The notes under the pieces are model-generated. The model searched no databases. It was not told the DNA's origin and saw only the letters and a program-made list of their open reading frames with translations. The position numbers were made by a program, and so were the translations under genes. Positions 1 to 11,536 of a stretch of 64,000 nucleotides of DNA are shown here, piece by piece. This stretch comes from Siphonodentalium dalli. Its lineage: Eukaryota > Mollusca > Scaphopoda > Gadilida > Siphonodentaliidae. The stretch spans positions 201,368,244 to 201,432,243 of the forward strand of contig CP136061.1 of NCBI GenBank assembly GCA_032622095.1, written 5' to 3'. Every line of letters starts with the position of its first letter. Position 1 is the stretch's first letter.

Positions 1-580
1 TAAATTTGTAGTCACTCAAAAGTTGGAAACAAAAAGTCCATAGATTTGGACATCCATAATCTGTCAATATGAGGTGTTCGGACAGTTATATATATGTGGC
101 TAGTCACCCAATCACGGACCTGTCAGTTTCTCCTATTCCACTTTCCTAGTTGCCGTATACAAGTTTTTGGGTTTCAACTGGCTAATTCCTACATGTTCTG
201 ATTCCATAATTTGATATTTGATCATTATAAACTACTTGATATCCACATAAAATTTGTAGACACATAATTATTTTAGCCACAAAAATCAATAGCCACATAT
301 CTCCCTAAATGTTGATACATCCGTTCATAGTATTTTGTTTCAGATGATAACTTTAGATATTGTGTAAAATATGAATGGAAGGAAATTTGGTATGCCTGTT
401 AACAACTGTAAAATGTGGGTATATATCGATTTTGGATTATGTTTGCCTATTTTTACCAGAGTTACCAACCTTTTTGTCCCCCAAAATTTTCAGAGGAATA
501 TTGTAATCAGCCCATCCATCCGTCCGTCCACTCTCACTTATGTGGCTAGATTTAAGCAAAATAGTTATTTGTGTGGCTAA
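1..580. other. Intergenic or intronic sequence, no gene seen
   Basis: No exon, splice-bounded open frame or RNA gene was found here. It is AT-rich and contains short repeated words around tagccacata and tgtggcta, and a stretch near 370-470 (aaatttggtatg ... accagagttaccaacc) that resembles the diffuse repeat also present at 7310-7520 and 8450-8660. It is probably intronic sequence upstream of the TMEM43 exons, which lie 7.6 kb to the right on the plus strand; that placement is inference. Confidence 0.5.
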
Positions 581-765
581 TATCTCCGTCAAAGGTATCT
601 TGCCCACTGAACTATATGGTATATTATCCCAAGTAGGAGGTGTTAACTCTCCGAGTTGAAAAAAACGGTACGAAATTCTATGGTACATATCCTCTGTCAT
701 GTTCATGACACATGTAATCACGTGATTTCTGACACGTAGTGAAGTATTTGCCATATTTTTATCCC
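581..765 (+). repeat. Left inverted terminal repeat of DIRS-like copy 1
   Basis: It reads TATCTCCGTCAAAGG then CTTGCCCACTGAACTATATGG inward. The reverse complement of 5721-5885 matches it from about 598 to 765 with roughly five substitutions. The outermost 15 bases differ from the right end, and the internal complementary region carries exactly the left version. An open frame on the minus strand inside it is a by-product of the repeat, since the same peptide appears from the right copy. Confidence 0.8.
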
Positions 766-1479
766 TCCTCAAACTGGAAGGACGCAAAAAGAATCTCTCC
801 TACGAAGCTAAGTTGCAGTTTGTATAGCAAAAACAGTTTTGTTTTTGTTTTATACAAACAACATTATTTCTTTGCTTATAGTTGAAAATTATGTACAATT
901 CACATAAAGATTACGCGGTTTGTTCCGAATATAATATTGGAATCGGATGACTCGTTTCGTTTTAACGGACTTTGTCTTCCATAATTTTAATCGGTCAATG
1001 ATTTAATATCCGTGTTTATGCCGACAATATCAGAGTTTCGGGCCTATTAACGGCAGAACATTCGAGGCACCATTGGATATGACTAAAGACGCTGATCGTT
1101 TTCTTTATAACAAATCTATGGCATACAGGTGACGTATTATTTAAGTTACCACGTGCGTTGACGGTGGTTAAAGGTATCACGAAATTAGGTGACTTACTTT
1201 CGAGTTCATTTTTTCGTTTTACGGCTTTATTTAGACGTTGACAATCATCGTCTGCTGTACAACTGAAGACAAAAGCACTGTTTTAACGCTTGTGAAATAG
1301 GCTGATAGGATTGTAAAATCCTGAATGTCAATTTGAACCTTTTTAACCCTGGATGATTAACAATGGAGCCGTTACTGCCTTGGTTGACACAGGCATGGTA
1401 ACATAACACAACAGGTGTATTTGTGATTGTTCGTAATCACATTAATTACTTTCACAGGACTGCTAATCGAGGTAAGAAC

Positions 1480-4400
1480 AGGTTCATGAATCGCCTTCCC
1501 CGTAGCTCCCCTTGACGTCGCTTCCCTCGTTTCGAGGTCCCAAGAATAGAGAACGAAAGTCGATATATAGGGTTCCTCTAATTGGTGTAATTAGCACTCG
1601 GAGCGATAGTCACACCACACAGGACGCGGGTTGGGGCTACCCATCGAACCTGTAGCTCACACAAGTTGCTTCCCCTAGGACACGGACAAACTTGCCGCAG
1701 GGAAGGATTCAGAGAATTTTTGTTTGGGGACACCTGTTCTGTATTTGAGTATGTGCCCATATAAATTTGGATGTTAAAATATTCAGTACTGGATACTTGA
1801 TTGTGCAAATAAAGGCTCCATATTATAGACTATATATCATCTGTGGGCTGATGATTTGCATTACTAGTACATTTTGTTGAATTATAGAAAAATTCCTTGA
1901 AAATATGGAAGATCCAACTTGAATAAATACTATCTACATGGAATTTGGGGACATTTGGGTCTCTATAGTTTGGGCACCCAAACCTGTAACAGGTATCAAA
2001 ACATCCCTGGATCCTTCTCTGACTTGCCGATATATCGTGTTCCTCTAACTGGCGTAATTAGCACTCGAGCGATAGTCACACCAAACAGGGCGCGGGTTGG
2101 GGCTACCCATTGAACCCATTAGTCACATTGGTGCGCTCCCTGGACTATCGAACGGGACGTCAATTTGCTTCCTCGGGTCGACCGTTGGCTGTTGACGTGC
2201 CCAGGATGGCTGTGATTCAGCTCTACTAACACTCGACACACGCCGTCCATCGCTACAAGTCGTCATCTCGGGGTCAGCGCGGCTGGGGGATACACCCTCA
2301 GTGGTCCCTGACCCTGCTCTCCGGTGCCTTATGATCATAGTGTGTGGAAATTTGGGCTAAAATTAGTAGTCGAATGGCCATTTTACTTTGTCTCAATTCA
2401 AATTAGGAGACATTTTCTCTAAAAAAATTATTACATTTACGCTATTATTTGGCACCTGAAAGTTTATCCTCCATGCCTTCTGCCCCAGCTGGGCTTGGAA
2501 TGGGATCACCGTTCACAGGCTTGTTTCCTCCTTATTATAAGCCACCACTTCCGGGGGCTTGGCAGACAGGTTACTGGCCGCATTCTGGCCAACAGCTGCC
2601 AGTAACTTCGGGTTTGATTTTAAATGAAAACAAAAGATCTTATTCCCTGACGCCATTATAGCATGAAGCTCGCTTGAGAACTGGTACCTACTAACCTCCC
2701 ATCGCCAGTTCAGTCGGTTGGATATCGGGATCGGTCGAGCTGCTGCTCCATCCCCGAGATGTACAGGCTCTGGACATTCCTCCGGGGTCCCCAATGACCA
2801 GACCTCGCATGCAATTAAAAATGAAGCTTGTCGTGGTGTATTGTGCTGTTAACACCCCATCGACGGATGGAGATCACGATCAGATCGAGCAGTCGCTCCA
2901 GCACGAGGTGAAAGGGCTTTCGACATTCCTTTCGGGTCACCTTTACATGCGCTTACGAGGGAGCTCAGTTAGTTGTTCAGTGTTCTCTGATGCAGCCAAG
3001 CGCAGGAAGAAAATTAATGTCGAATTTTGATTAGCGAATAACCTCAAATTGACATGATTTGATAGCATTGTTCTACAATCATTTACAATTTAACAGAACA
3101 TCAGAGTGCTTTCCCTTGTTTCGAGGGTTCCAAGGAAGAGATAGAAACCTTTACGACCAGGACACTGTCACTTGTCGATGTATAGTGTTCCCTTCATTGG
3201 CGTAATTAGCGCTCAGGACGATAGTCCCACTAAACAGGTCGCGGGTTGGGGCTACCCATCGAACCCATTGGCCGCATTTGGTGGGCTTTCTGGACTATCG
3301 ACAGGGACTCCAAGTCGGATACTCGGGACGACTGTTGGCATACCCTGGGACAGTCAAATGAGAAAATAGGATCCAAGTTGCATGGCTTTTGTTCGCATTT
3401 GGGTAGCAACTTGCCCTGTGATGCCGGTCAATTTGTACCCTGCCTAACGTCGTCGGAGCTGGGTGGTTATGCCATCGGACTACACACTTGGCGACCTGGG
3501 TTCGACCATCCTGAGAGGTATTCAACCATTATACTGTTCTCGGGTTGGGATGTGTTCAACTTCTTGCTTTATAAGTTGTTGCTTCTTTCCATGTTCCATC
3601 CAGCTCTTTCGTGGTCACGGGCTTTGCTGGAGAATGTCTATAGTCATTCATATCGCTAGATTAGTATATGACTCTCGCCCTTTCATTTTCCTGACTTTTA
3701 AGACGTGTTCTGGACTGGTTCGGGTGCTCGAAAGGGTAAATATTTACATCTCGATTTGGGACCCAAGAATCAGAGATAAACAAGCATACATGCTTTATCT
3801 CCGACCTCGCTGTGTTTCCGTAATAGATACGAATGACATATCTTTTGTCTTCAGGTTGCTTTCAGTTCTAACTCAACATGGATTTCACTTTTGTTGTCCA
3901 GTCATGCATAGATGAGTCCATTATCCATGGTTCGACATATGCTCAATTTCAGAACTCTGTTGACATGAGGTCTAGTTCAGCACCCCACTCGGGCTTAATG
4001 GGCAACACGGCATATTAGCAGCGTGGAAAAGAAGAACGATATGTCTTCTGTGATATCGGCCTTTGCGTCTAATACGTCATTCTTCTTATGGGCTCGGTTG
4101 TCGGTACATAATGGTTTTGTTTTCCCTGATAGTGCTTGATTCGCCTAGTGCTCATTTAATATACTAAGCCAGGTCCTTTGCTGACCTCAGCGATTGCCAA
4201 TGCAGGATAATGTTACACCTATGGGGCAGCATATGAATCATGTTGGGCACACTTCATAAAGCCGGATGAAAATTCTTGCCAGATGCTTCTCCTCGTGCGA
4301 GATTCACTAGCATTGGGTGTCGGATGCCAGATCATATGATCCGCCCTCTCGATTCGCACTTCGGTCGATGGTTGTCTCCGGAACAGGGTCCCATTGGAGG

Positions 4401-4740
4401 GGCACCCCATCCTTACCAGAACGGATACCTTGCGCCATCGACTCGTCGGGGACCAGTCAGCAGAGCTCGAACAGTTGGGGTGCGGTGGCCCTTGGTCTGC
4501 TTTTCATTACATACCTGCCGTCGGTTTCCGCTGGTTTTGGGCTTGTGCCACAATCCTGATGCATCGTTAGTCCAATTTTTGTTTTTGTGCATTTCCACCT
4601 TAACGACATTGGAATTTCGGTTCCTGGCTGCCTTTCTGTCATGGATTCAGTAGCCTGTGATTGGTCAGTTGGGTTTAACTGTGTTGGTGGGCATTTCCAC
4701 ATTTGGGAACGTCATCAGGGGAAAATGCCATGGCTTATTG
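1480..4740. repeat. GC-rich interior of DIRS-like copy 1 with diverged internal repeats
   Basis: This region has markedly higher GC and CpG than its surroundings. A word set containing cgcgggttggggctaccc recurs at about 1578-1690, 2036-2290 and 3175-3360, each followed by related sequence, so the interior carries diverged internal duplications. Short Pro/Gly-rich open frames (for example 2449-2661) suggest a decayed structural (Gag-like) coding region, but no domain could be named and all frames are broken. Some sequence at 1800-2010 is homologous, in opposite orientation, to 17630-17815 in DIRS-like copy 3. Confidence 0.45.
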
Positions 4741-5024
4741 CATCTTAGTCGGTCATATCTCGAACTCCAGGCTTCAAACTAAGTTTTCTGCTGTGAAACT
4801 CCAATTCTGAGTTACCCGTACCTTTCCCGGCAAGTACTCGGCTGATACATTATTAGCCCTAAGTTCCGATGCGAATGTCGTCTCCGTCTCCATGTCTTCT
4901 GAAGCTATTTACTTTACTTGCAGGGGTCTTAAACTCTTAAGTGGCCACTTTTTGTTCGTTTGAGCTTGCTGACAGGTATTAGTTTTAGGATGTAATATTA
5001 CATTGGCTTATGGTCCTATTGTGC

Positions 5025-5055
<31 letters not shown>

Positions 5056-5067
5056 CATATATATCTA

Positions 5068-5442
5068 CCCTGCTGGACAAAACAAGTGTCCACTTAACCG
5101 CGGTGCGGTTAGCGTTGCCACTGCGGCTGAAATGCAACTACACCGCAGCTCCACCGGCTAACTACAGTTGGGCCGCGGTGTACTTGCCGTTCCGCCATGG
5201 TGTAGTTGCCGCGGTGTACGTTAATTAAACTGAAAAAAGACGATACAAACCATAAATCTAACCATGGTGTACATGCCTTTCAGCTGCGGTGTAGTTGCCT
5301 TTCGGCTGCAGTGTACTTGCTGTTCGGCCGCGGTGTACTTGCCGTTCGGCCACGGTGCTCAACTGCAGTTACAAACTCTGACACCGCGGCCGAACGGCAA
5401 ATACACAGCGGTGCCAATGGACACTTGTTTTGTCCAGTGGGG
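5068..5442. mobile_element. 375-bp TA-flanked inverted-repeat element with 22-bp minisatellite core
   Basis: The terminal repeats contain a perfect 20-base inverted match, CTGGACAAAACAAGTGTCCA at 5073-5092 and its complement at 5418-5437. They extend outward to CCC next to TA on both sides (5066-5067 and 5443-5444). A TA flank suggests mobilisation by a Tc1/mariner-type transposase. The GC-rich interior is made of degenerate units of about 22 bp of the form CCGCGGTGTACTTGCCGTTCGG, present in both orientations. The composition contrasts sharply with the AT-rich surroundings, and (AT)n sequence flanks the left end. It is nested inside DIRS-like copy 1. Confidence 0.75.
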
Positions 5443-5566
5443 TATATGTCTGTGCATGTATATGTATATATTGTAGGTTATCAGGTCAATCCAGTTCTTT
5501 GATTCAGATGCATAGCGGTGTTTTTGTTTCCTCGTGGCCTCCACCTGTTAGAAAATTCTATTCTTT

Positions 5567-5664
5567 ACCATATAGTTCAGTGGGCAGGATACCTTTGACG
5601 GAGATACAATATTTTCCTAAATAAGTAAAATATATATCTCCTAGAAGTATCTTGCCCACTGAAC
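5567..5664 (+). repeat. Internal complementary region of DIRS-like copy 1
   Basis: The first part, ACCATATAGTTCAGTGGGC onward, is the reverse complement of the left outer end (581-620). The second part is the reverse complement of the right outer end (5874-5936). The two halves share the short overlap TATCT, which is what a joined right-end/left-end circle junction would look like. This block distinguishes a DIRS-like element from an ordinary inverted-repeat DNA transposon. Confidence 0.75.
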
Positions 5665-5720
5665 GCTGAGCTCCCTCCCAGGGTTTCGCACCCACCCCGC
5701 TCACGAGGAATGTCCTACTG

Positions 5721-5936
5721 GGGATAAAAATATGGCGAATACTTCACTACGTGTCAGAAATCACGTGATTACACGTGTCATGAACATGACAGAGGATATG
5801 TACCATAGAATTTCGTACTGTTTTTTTCAACTCGGAGAGTTAACCCCTCCTACTTGGGATAATATACCATATAGTTCAGTGGGCAAGATACTTCTAGGAG
5901 ATATATATTTTACTTATTTAGGAAAATATTGTATCT
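5721..5936 (-). repeat. Right inverted terminal repeat of DIRS-like copy 1
   Basis: This is the reverse complement of 581-765 plus about 45 extra AT-rich bases at the outer end that the left repeat lacks. Those extra bases reappear, inverted, in the internal complementary region at 5604-5664. Unequal outer ends of this kind are normal for DIRS-type elements. The open frame at 5732-6166 reads through this repeat into flanking sequence and is not considered a gene. Confidence 0.75.
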
Positions 5937-6150
5937 GTTACATGGCGCTAGGATTTAGGCCACTTTTGTGTGTACACATCCCATTTATGGTACACATAAT
6001 GACAATGTCCAGATCAACTATCAGAGTATTTTATATCGAATCGTGTTCATATTTTATGATGTTTATGATAACACACTCCTTACCTGTATACTCCCAAATA
6101 CTGGACAATAACCTAGTGGTAAACCCCTCAGAAACCCGACAGGACATGGC

Positions 6151-6255
6151 GAGAGCTTTCCGATGAATGGCAACAAGCCATATTTCAGACTAAATCCTCA
6201 AAAGTTACCCATAATTCTGCTCTGGTTAAGGAGTCGATTACTTAGGGCATTACTG
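6151..6255 (+). repeat. Half copy of the TA-flanked palindrome family
   Basis: Only the right arm of the 210-bp palindrome is present, from gagagctttccgatgaatgg at the normal centre to ggcattactg followed by TA at 6256-6257. The left arm is absent, so this copy cannot form the hairpin. It starts exactly where the centre of complete copies lies, which suggests loss of one arm at the hairpin tip. Confidence 0.7.
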
Positions 6256-6709
6256 TATACCTCAAACACTTGACAAAAGTACTCAACAAATAATTTATAA
6301 AAAAGTAAACCCCTCCCAAAAATCTTTTTGAACTCTTACAACAAGAATCCAACAACACATTAGGGATATATCAAATGCACCCAAAAGCTAGTCAGTAAAC
6401 ACATCTACCACTCATATCGTGTCACATAAGTCTCAGATACTGACCCAGACATCGAGAACAACACTTGATGTCGGGGAAACATAATATAAAACTGGATGTT
6501 CCAACTAAGGACGAAATATCCAGAGGGCATGAACAGGTTTAGACATAATAATTAATATTAATAATATTAATCTCTTCACCTGTATAGTTTTTTGGTATTG
6601 ATCGGTTGATTGGTTTAGAAATTATTAATATTTTCCATCCACCAATAGTCATGTTCTGTCCGATGCAATAACAAGAGAACATTTCATAGACACTTGCTAT
6701 CTGATGCAT
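6256..6709. other. No gene seen
   Basis: This is AT-rich sequence without a credible exon, RNA gene or complete element. The short stretch 5937-6150, between DIRS-like copy 1 and the half palindrome, is likewise unassigned. Confidence 0.4.
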
Positions 6710-6713
6710 TTAA

Positions 6714-6966
6714 CCCTTTCAGTGCCAAGTCCGATTTTTGTATCAACCCATATTTCCTTATAATAATAATAATAATAATAATCGTACATTTAATTACACG
6801 CATTAGACAATAATAATCGTACATTTAATTACACGCATTAACCCTTTCAGTGCCAAGTGCTAAGAGCTCTTTCCATTAATGTATCACATTATTATAATCA
6901 ATAAATTTGAAAAATGATCAAGGAAATATGGGTTGATACAAAAATCGGACTTGGCACTGAAAGGGT
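6714..6966. mobile_element. TTAA-flanked miniature element (piggyBac-like MITE), composite
   Basis: It is bounded by TTAA at 6710-6713 and 6967-6970. The ends read CCCTTTCAGTGCCAAGTCCG and the complement of the same sequence. TTAA target duplication with CCC..GGG termini is typical of piggyBac-type elements. A second left end occurs internally at 6838, and between the two is a (TAA)n run and a directly repeated block of about 31 bp (ending ttaattacacgcatta). One copy therefore seems to have inserted into or duplicated within another. Related copies: 15303-15453 and the half copy at 27013-27118. Confidence 0.7.
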
Positions 6967-6970
6967 TAAT

Positions 6971-8214
6971 AATTCAAAAAACTTTTCGCCTGATCTTCCT
7001 CATATTTCTTATCTATTGTTAACCTTGGGACACTCTTCACCTTTATGGATTTAGATATTGATTGATGAATTGATTTTGAAAATAATATTAACTCTTCCCA
7101 TCCATCCTGTAGATGCATGCTATCAATATCAAACTCAAATATTGGCTAGCCAATATGAATTGTCTGTGCAAGGTGCAACAAGCTGATAAATATACCTGTC
7201 TTAGATATTGCTATACTGTTTCAACTAGGCAGAACATACTAAACTAGCTCTTCCCTTTCGAACCAGGTTCATTAATGAACACTCCTTAAAACACCTATTG
7301 AATGTGCGTGTGTATGTGTCTTATAGAATCAAAAACTGCTTGACCGATCCAACTCAAATTTGGTATGTAGGTCTACTTTGATCCCGGGAACAATATAGGT
7401 GGGTCCAATCTCACATGTGGCCGTGTCCTTGACCTTGCTCATATACGCTCATATAGGCATGTTTCTTGACTGATAGAACAATAGTTTGTCAAGACGCTGC
7501 ATATTCTGTCCAGACGGATACGATCGCAAAGAAATCCCTGAATAGCCTGGACGAAGTCGGGCACATAAGCTAGTTCTTATATAATTAGAGGATGTTCTGT
7601 TTTGAAAATTCATAAATGCTCTTGCTTATATCAATAAATTAATGATGTGATAATAGATAATTATCATAATTTGTAAACACAAGCACCACTAGAACTGTAG
7701 TGTATTAATTTGAAGAGCTGCTGATTAATTATCTGAAGCTGAATGCATATACCAGTAATATGATGCTGCTATTATTTCATTTTATTTGACATTTGACTTA
7801 TTGCATGGCCACACATGACCAATCACATGCTTTTTATATGCCCGTTTAAAAAAAATGGGACATTTTATGTTTTTGGTCCATTCGTCTGTCCATCGGGGCA
7901 TATAACCGTCCCGTTAATCACGTATAGACCAGTTTAGATTTAAATATTTGAACTAATTATACCATCAGTGACTTTTGTTGAAAAATTATTGTAACAGTTT
8001 TGTTTACATAAAAATGCTTTCAAAATGCAAAAATATTTTATAAAGAATTATCAATAATGTATATAAGAACAAAGTTTATCTATTTATTTAGTTTCATTTT
8101 GTTGAGATATTTTTACTTTTATATTTTGTGCATATTTACCCATTGCGAATGCCTTGGGTCCATTTATGCTTTCGGAATATATATCTCTTTAACAGCATCA
8201 TGATTATTTTTCAG
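6971..8214 (+). other. Intron sequence upstream of the TMEM43 penultimate exon
   Basis: No earlier TMEM43 exon was recognised. The region carries degenerate interspersed repeat pieces, including 7310-7520 (ccgatccaactcaaatttgg) and 7845-7900 (aaaaaaaatgggacatttta followed by CCGTC-like words), of a kind common in molluscan introns. The 3' splice acceptor TTTTTCAG ends at 8214. Confidence 0.5.
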
Positions 8215-8332
8215 CAAATGTTTCTAAAGGAACAGGCACAGAACTCAGTATTAACATGGGCTATCAGACTCGGAGGTTGGCTGCTTATGTTCATTGGGTT
8301 TGGCTGTCTCACCAAAATATTTGTCACTGTTG
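8215..8332 (+). CDS. TMEM43: TMEM43 (LUMA), penultimate coding exon
   Basis: TMEM43 is a multi-pass inner nuclear membrane and ER protein that associates with lamins and emerin. This 118-bp exon starts in phase 0 after acceptor TTTTTCAG (8207-8214) and ends before donor GTAAGT at 8333. It encodes 39 residues and one base. The residues run through NSVLTW and GGWLLMFIGFG, which match the family pattern N-S-x-x-T-W-x-x-R-x-x-G-W preceding the second membrane segment, followed by the membrane segment itself. The lumenal DUF-type domain that precedes this point in the family is not in the window. Joining to the next exon restores a valine codon (G|TT) and gives V-D-W-I-P, a conserved TMEM43 motif. 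Recognition is from remembered family sequence; no database search was run. Confidence 0.9.
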
Positions 8333-8990
8333 GTAAGTTAAAATCTGTCAATTTCATACTACACACCCATGTGATTATTAGTAAAACTTAACAAGTCAAT
8401 TTTTAAATTGTAGCAGGAATGTCTATTTGACAATTTTAGCTCAAAATATTTTATACGGGACGTAAAGAAAAATGGGACGTTTTATATTATTGCAGATTTG
8501 TCTGTCCATTTGCTTTTTCCAATTCCGGATCATAACTTTAGTAAGTCTGAACTGAATGAAATGAAATTTGGTATGTAAGTTTACTAGCCCAAGATAAAGG
8601 TCAAGTTTGAATTTGGGTCGCCTGCCAATTTTCACCAGAGTTATGGCCCTTTGTTGGAATTACCACATGCGTATTTTGCCACTCCCTAGCGATGCTCTTG
8701 TTTGTTGAAGCTATTATTATGATGTCAGTTTACTAAATTATTCCCACAATAATATGCTCAAAATGTTGTTTTCAACAGATCTTTTTCTTAAATGTCACAT
8801 TAACTGAAGGCAAAGGAACAGCGTCTCCCATTATGATTTCTTATACAGAAGAAACGTTTTATGGAAAGTTTTCCCCATAAGGATTAACGATCACTTCAAA
8901 ATTGTGGACAATTCACAAAGAATTCTCTGTTGCAGTAAATTTAATGACAACTTTTTTCGCTTGTTTTTTTTACATAATATTCCATTGCAG
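8333..8990 (+). other. TMEM43 last intron
   Basis: This 658-bp intron runs from donor GTAAGT to acceptor TTCCATTGCAG. At about 8450-8660 it carries a fragment of an interspersed repeat (aaaaatgggacgttttat, then gaaatgaaatttggtatg and tcaccagagttatggccc) of the type found in molluscan introns. No coding potential was seen. Confidence 0.7.
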
Positions 8991-9202
8991 TTGACTGGAT
9001 ACCTATTGTTCGAGAAATGGTGGCACTGGGATTCGGTGTTCTCAACTTGTCTCTGTCAGTCTTTCTGTCATTAACTGTGATAGCCATTGGATGGATAAGA
9101 TACAGACCAATGTTAGGTATAGTCATCCTCGCTATGGCTATTTCACCTTTCGTCCTTTCAAAACTTCTGTCAAGGTCAAGGTCACGCAGCAGGTATGAGT
9201 GA
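8991..9202 (+). CDS. TMEM43: TMEM43 (LUMA), last coding exon
   Basis: This exon begins with the two bases that complete a split valine codon and reads VDWIPIVREMVALGF onward for about 70 residues to TGA at 9200-9202. It contains two hydrophobic segments, roughly residues 11-37 and 41-57 of the exon, separated by R-Y-R-P. These correspond to the third and fourth membrane spans of TMEM43, and the length to the stop agrees closely with the vertebrate protein. The C-terminal tail is basic and serine-rich (SRSRSRSR). A strong donor-like string, CAG|GTATGAGT, overlaps the last codons at 9190-9200, so an alternative spliced 3' end cannot be excluded. No clear AATAAA signal was seen before the miniature element at 9300. 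Confidence 0.9.
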
Positions 9203-9299
9203 CACATTTTATGTGAATTTAGTACCAATTATTTTATCTGATATTGACAATCAGGATTATTACAAGATATCAGTCGGAATTTGCTTTGTCAACATTTAA

Positions 9300-9555
9300 C
9301 CCTTTGATGACGATAGCTACACTGGTGCTGCATTAAAGATCCTGTACCAGTGCATTCTCTTATATATGCGAGTCTCCCATAAGGAGCATTCGCATATATA
9401 AGAGAATGCACTGGCTTACAAGGTCAAGGTAAATATTATTAGGCCAATGTATTCTCATATATGTGTGAGGCTCTCTATGGGAGACTCGCATATATAAGAG
9501 AATGCATTGGCACAGGGTTTTCGCAAAATTTCAGGAAGTTCCAGTCATGAAAGGG
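9300..9555. mobile_element. TTAA-flanked double-hairpin miniature element
   Basis: TTAA flanks lie at 9296-9299 and 9556-9559, with ends CCCTTT and AAAGGG. Inside are two successive stem-loops, each built on gcattctctTATATATGCGA and its complement and separated by ggtcaaggtaaatatt. Further family members: 15043-15298, 25504-25764, 27288-27490 (truncated), 31295-31537, 33430-33566 (partial) and 38342-38600. Termini and target site suggest a piggyBac-type source; no transposase is present. Confidence 0.75.
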
Positions 9556-9559
9556 TTAA

Positions 9560-9806
9560 AGGTGACCCATCAGATTTGACACTAAATTAGCCAAACTTTT
9601 CAATGCCAATTTTCTGTTTACTAGGTGAATAACACATAACGTCATTGGTATCGCACAGACATCTCAAAGACCAACCAAAACAATTTTAGGAATGATTAAC
9701 TGTTCAAATAATGGGCAATTATAAGTTCTCATTAGTGTCGGTGTCCGGTCCTTTGACTTTTGGTCGGGTGTACAAAAGTTCAGAAGATCATTGAAAAGAA
9801 AAGCAC
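9560..9806. other. Short unassigned stretch
   Basis: No gene or repeat family was recognised between the miniature element and DIRS-like copy 2. It could contain the 3' end of the TMEM43 transcript, but no polyadenylation signal was identified. Confidence 0.3.
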
Positions 9807-9980
9807 TTTTTCCGCCAAGGAGAAGCCCTCAACTGAACTATATGGATTACGTCTCCGGCCTTGTGTCAATCAGGAGGGTTAAAATTTTATTGCTGTGCCG
9901 ATCCCACTCACACCCGTGTCCGGATTAGTCTCGCATGAATACACCCGCATTCTATCTATTGTCTAGTCAGTTTTTATTCC
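9807..9980 (+). repeat. Left inverted terminal repeat of DIRS-like copy 2
   Basis: It begins TTTTTCCGCCAAGGAGAAGC and runs through ACTGAACTATATGGATTACG. The complement of 14685-14838 matches from about 9831 inward, while the outer 20 bases match only the internal complementary region. Confidence 0.75.
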
Positions 9981-11536
9981 TCCTCGCCAGGACAGGATCG
10001 TTTCTATTTTCTCAAGGTTGTATCTTTCTGTGTTGCGAGTTTATCGACTCAATATTTATTGTTGATATTACAAACTTGCAATTTATTGTACCCGATAGTT
10101 AATTAATATTTCTCACATCCGAAACGGGAACTTTTTTCGTTTCACTGTATCCGTAATTTGTTTCCGTGTTTTCTGTTTTCCTCAAGACGGCTTTATCTTC
10201 CAACAATTGGAATTCAGATGGCCATCTTGACAACGACTAATGAAGCACATAGCTTACTCGTGGCAAAACCACATAGTGCATATTGTGCCACACATACGGC
10301 GTGATGACTATCATGACTTACAATTGAGGACGCAATGTAGTACGGTATGCGATATCTCCTATTTTCGTGCTACACGTGTTTCACTTTCCATAAGTTTCCG
10401 TCGACTCGCTTCGGTTATTTCGTAAGTTCCGTTGCTTTGTATCCTAATGTATACTGCCAAATCATACATGGCACTGCTCTGTTAATTCGCAGAAAGTTGC
10501 ACAGGACAGCCATTTCCTCCTTTGTCATACTTTACATGAATAAATTCGAAAGATAGTACTTGTTATCACTATCAGATGACAATTCACATTTCTTTCGACT
10601 GAGCGATCTGTAACATTGTTTTAACGATCAATACCTGCGAATCTACGCCCGCCAGTATGTATGAGCGCGTGGTCTTGTTAGACACATGGCTAATGTAATA
10701 ACACATTACATCGACTTCAAGGTATTTAGAAAATTCTGCCTTGTCTATCACGATTAAATATCATATAACTCATTGTATCATCAGTACAATAGTTACTAAC
10801 ACTCCGTCACAGGGGGATGGTATTCGTTATCACATATATAACCACACTTCAAATTGATGTGTTGTCTGACGTTCTCAATTTACATCCATGTATGTAATTG
10901 TTCACCAACTGCAATGAAGTGAAAACTTTGTAGCCTGACACTAAGCCATCTTACCGTAGGCTCTAATATGCCTCGGCATGGGCGAGCTTGCACTAATGTA
11001 TTGCACGCCGTCATAGTTCCATACATTGTACATGACAATCATATGGTATCAGGGCCTCATGTATGCTGTCAGAACTGACTACTAGTATGCTTACATATGG
11101 TGAACAGTTTTCATCCCAATACTGACATACTTTGCAGTTTCGTCAGTGAATGATAACGGCAAACAGCGAAATAGAAAGAATACATATTGTCACGTGCTCC
11201 AGATTCACTGCCAATAGTCTTTCCAGTAGAGACCATCACTTGGCTCACTAACTTCTATTTCCACTTCTATCAAAACGATATTCTGCCAAATAGCTTTCAC
11301 TCGTGTATGATGCGCAGTTACATGCAACACATTTATATTGCGCAGAATATCAGAAAGGACTGCATTTGTATTGTTACATGTCTAAAGCGAGCTTACATGC
11401 GCAGCGTTTATATTGCGCACATCTACTGCCAATATATTTCCGAAACCGGCCAAGACATGGCTCTTCGTCTATTGTCACATATCCACTGATTATGTGACAA
11501 AAACGATTCGATACAATCATGACGAAAATGATTGAC

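Larger units (their letters stand above)
581..5936 (+). mobile_element. DIRS-like retrotransposon, non-autonomous (copy 1)
   Basis: This 5.36 kb element has inverted terminal repeats at 581-765 and 5721-5936, about 97% identical by eye over the shared 165 bp. An internal block at 5567-5664 is the reverse complement of the left outer end joined to the reverse complement of the right outer end. Inverted terminal repeats plus an internal complementary region next to the right end are diagnostic of DIRS-order elements, which integrate through a circular intermediate using a tyrosine recombinase. The interior has GC-rich blocks (about 1480-4740) on an AT-rich background, but no reverse transcriptase, RNase H or recombinase frame was recognised, so the copy is decayed or non-autonomous. 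No host target duplication is apparent, as expected for the order. It lies upstream of the TMEM43 exons, probably in an intron. Confidence 0.75.

Noticed and set aside
437-787. 116-codon minus-strand frame, and its relative on the plus strand at 5732-6166
   Set aside because: Both are translations of the inverted terminal repeats of DIRS-like copy 1; they appear because the repeat is present in both orientations and carry no recognised domain.
3457-3520. tRNA-like head (tggttatgccatcgg and gggttcgaccatcc) suggesting a SINE
   Set aside because: The spacing of the two boxes is shorter than in tRNA-derived promoters, and no tail or second copy was found.
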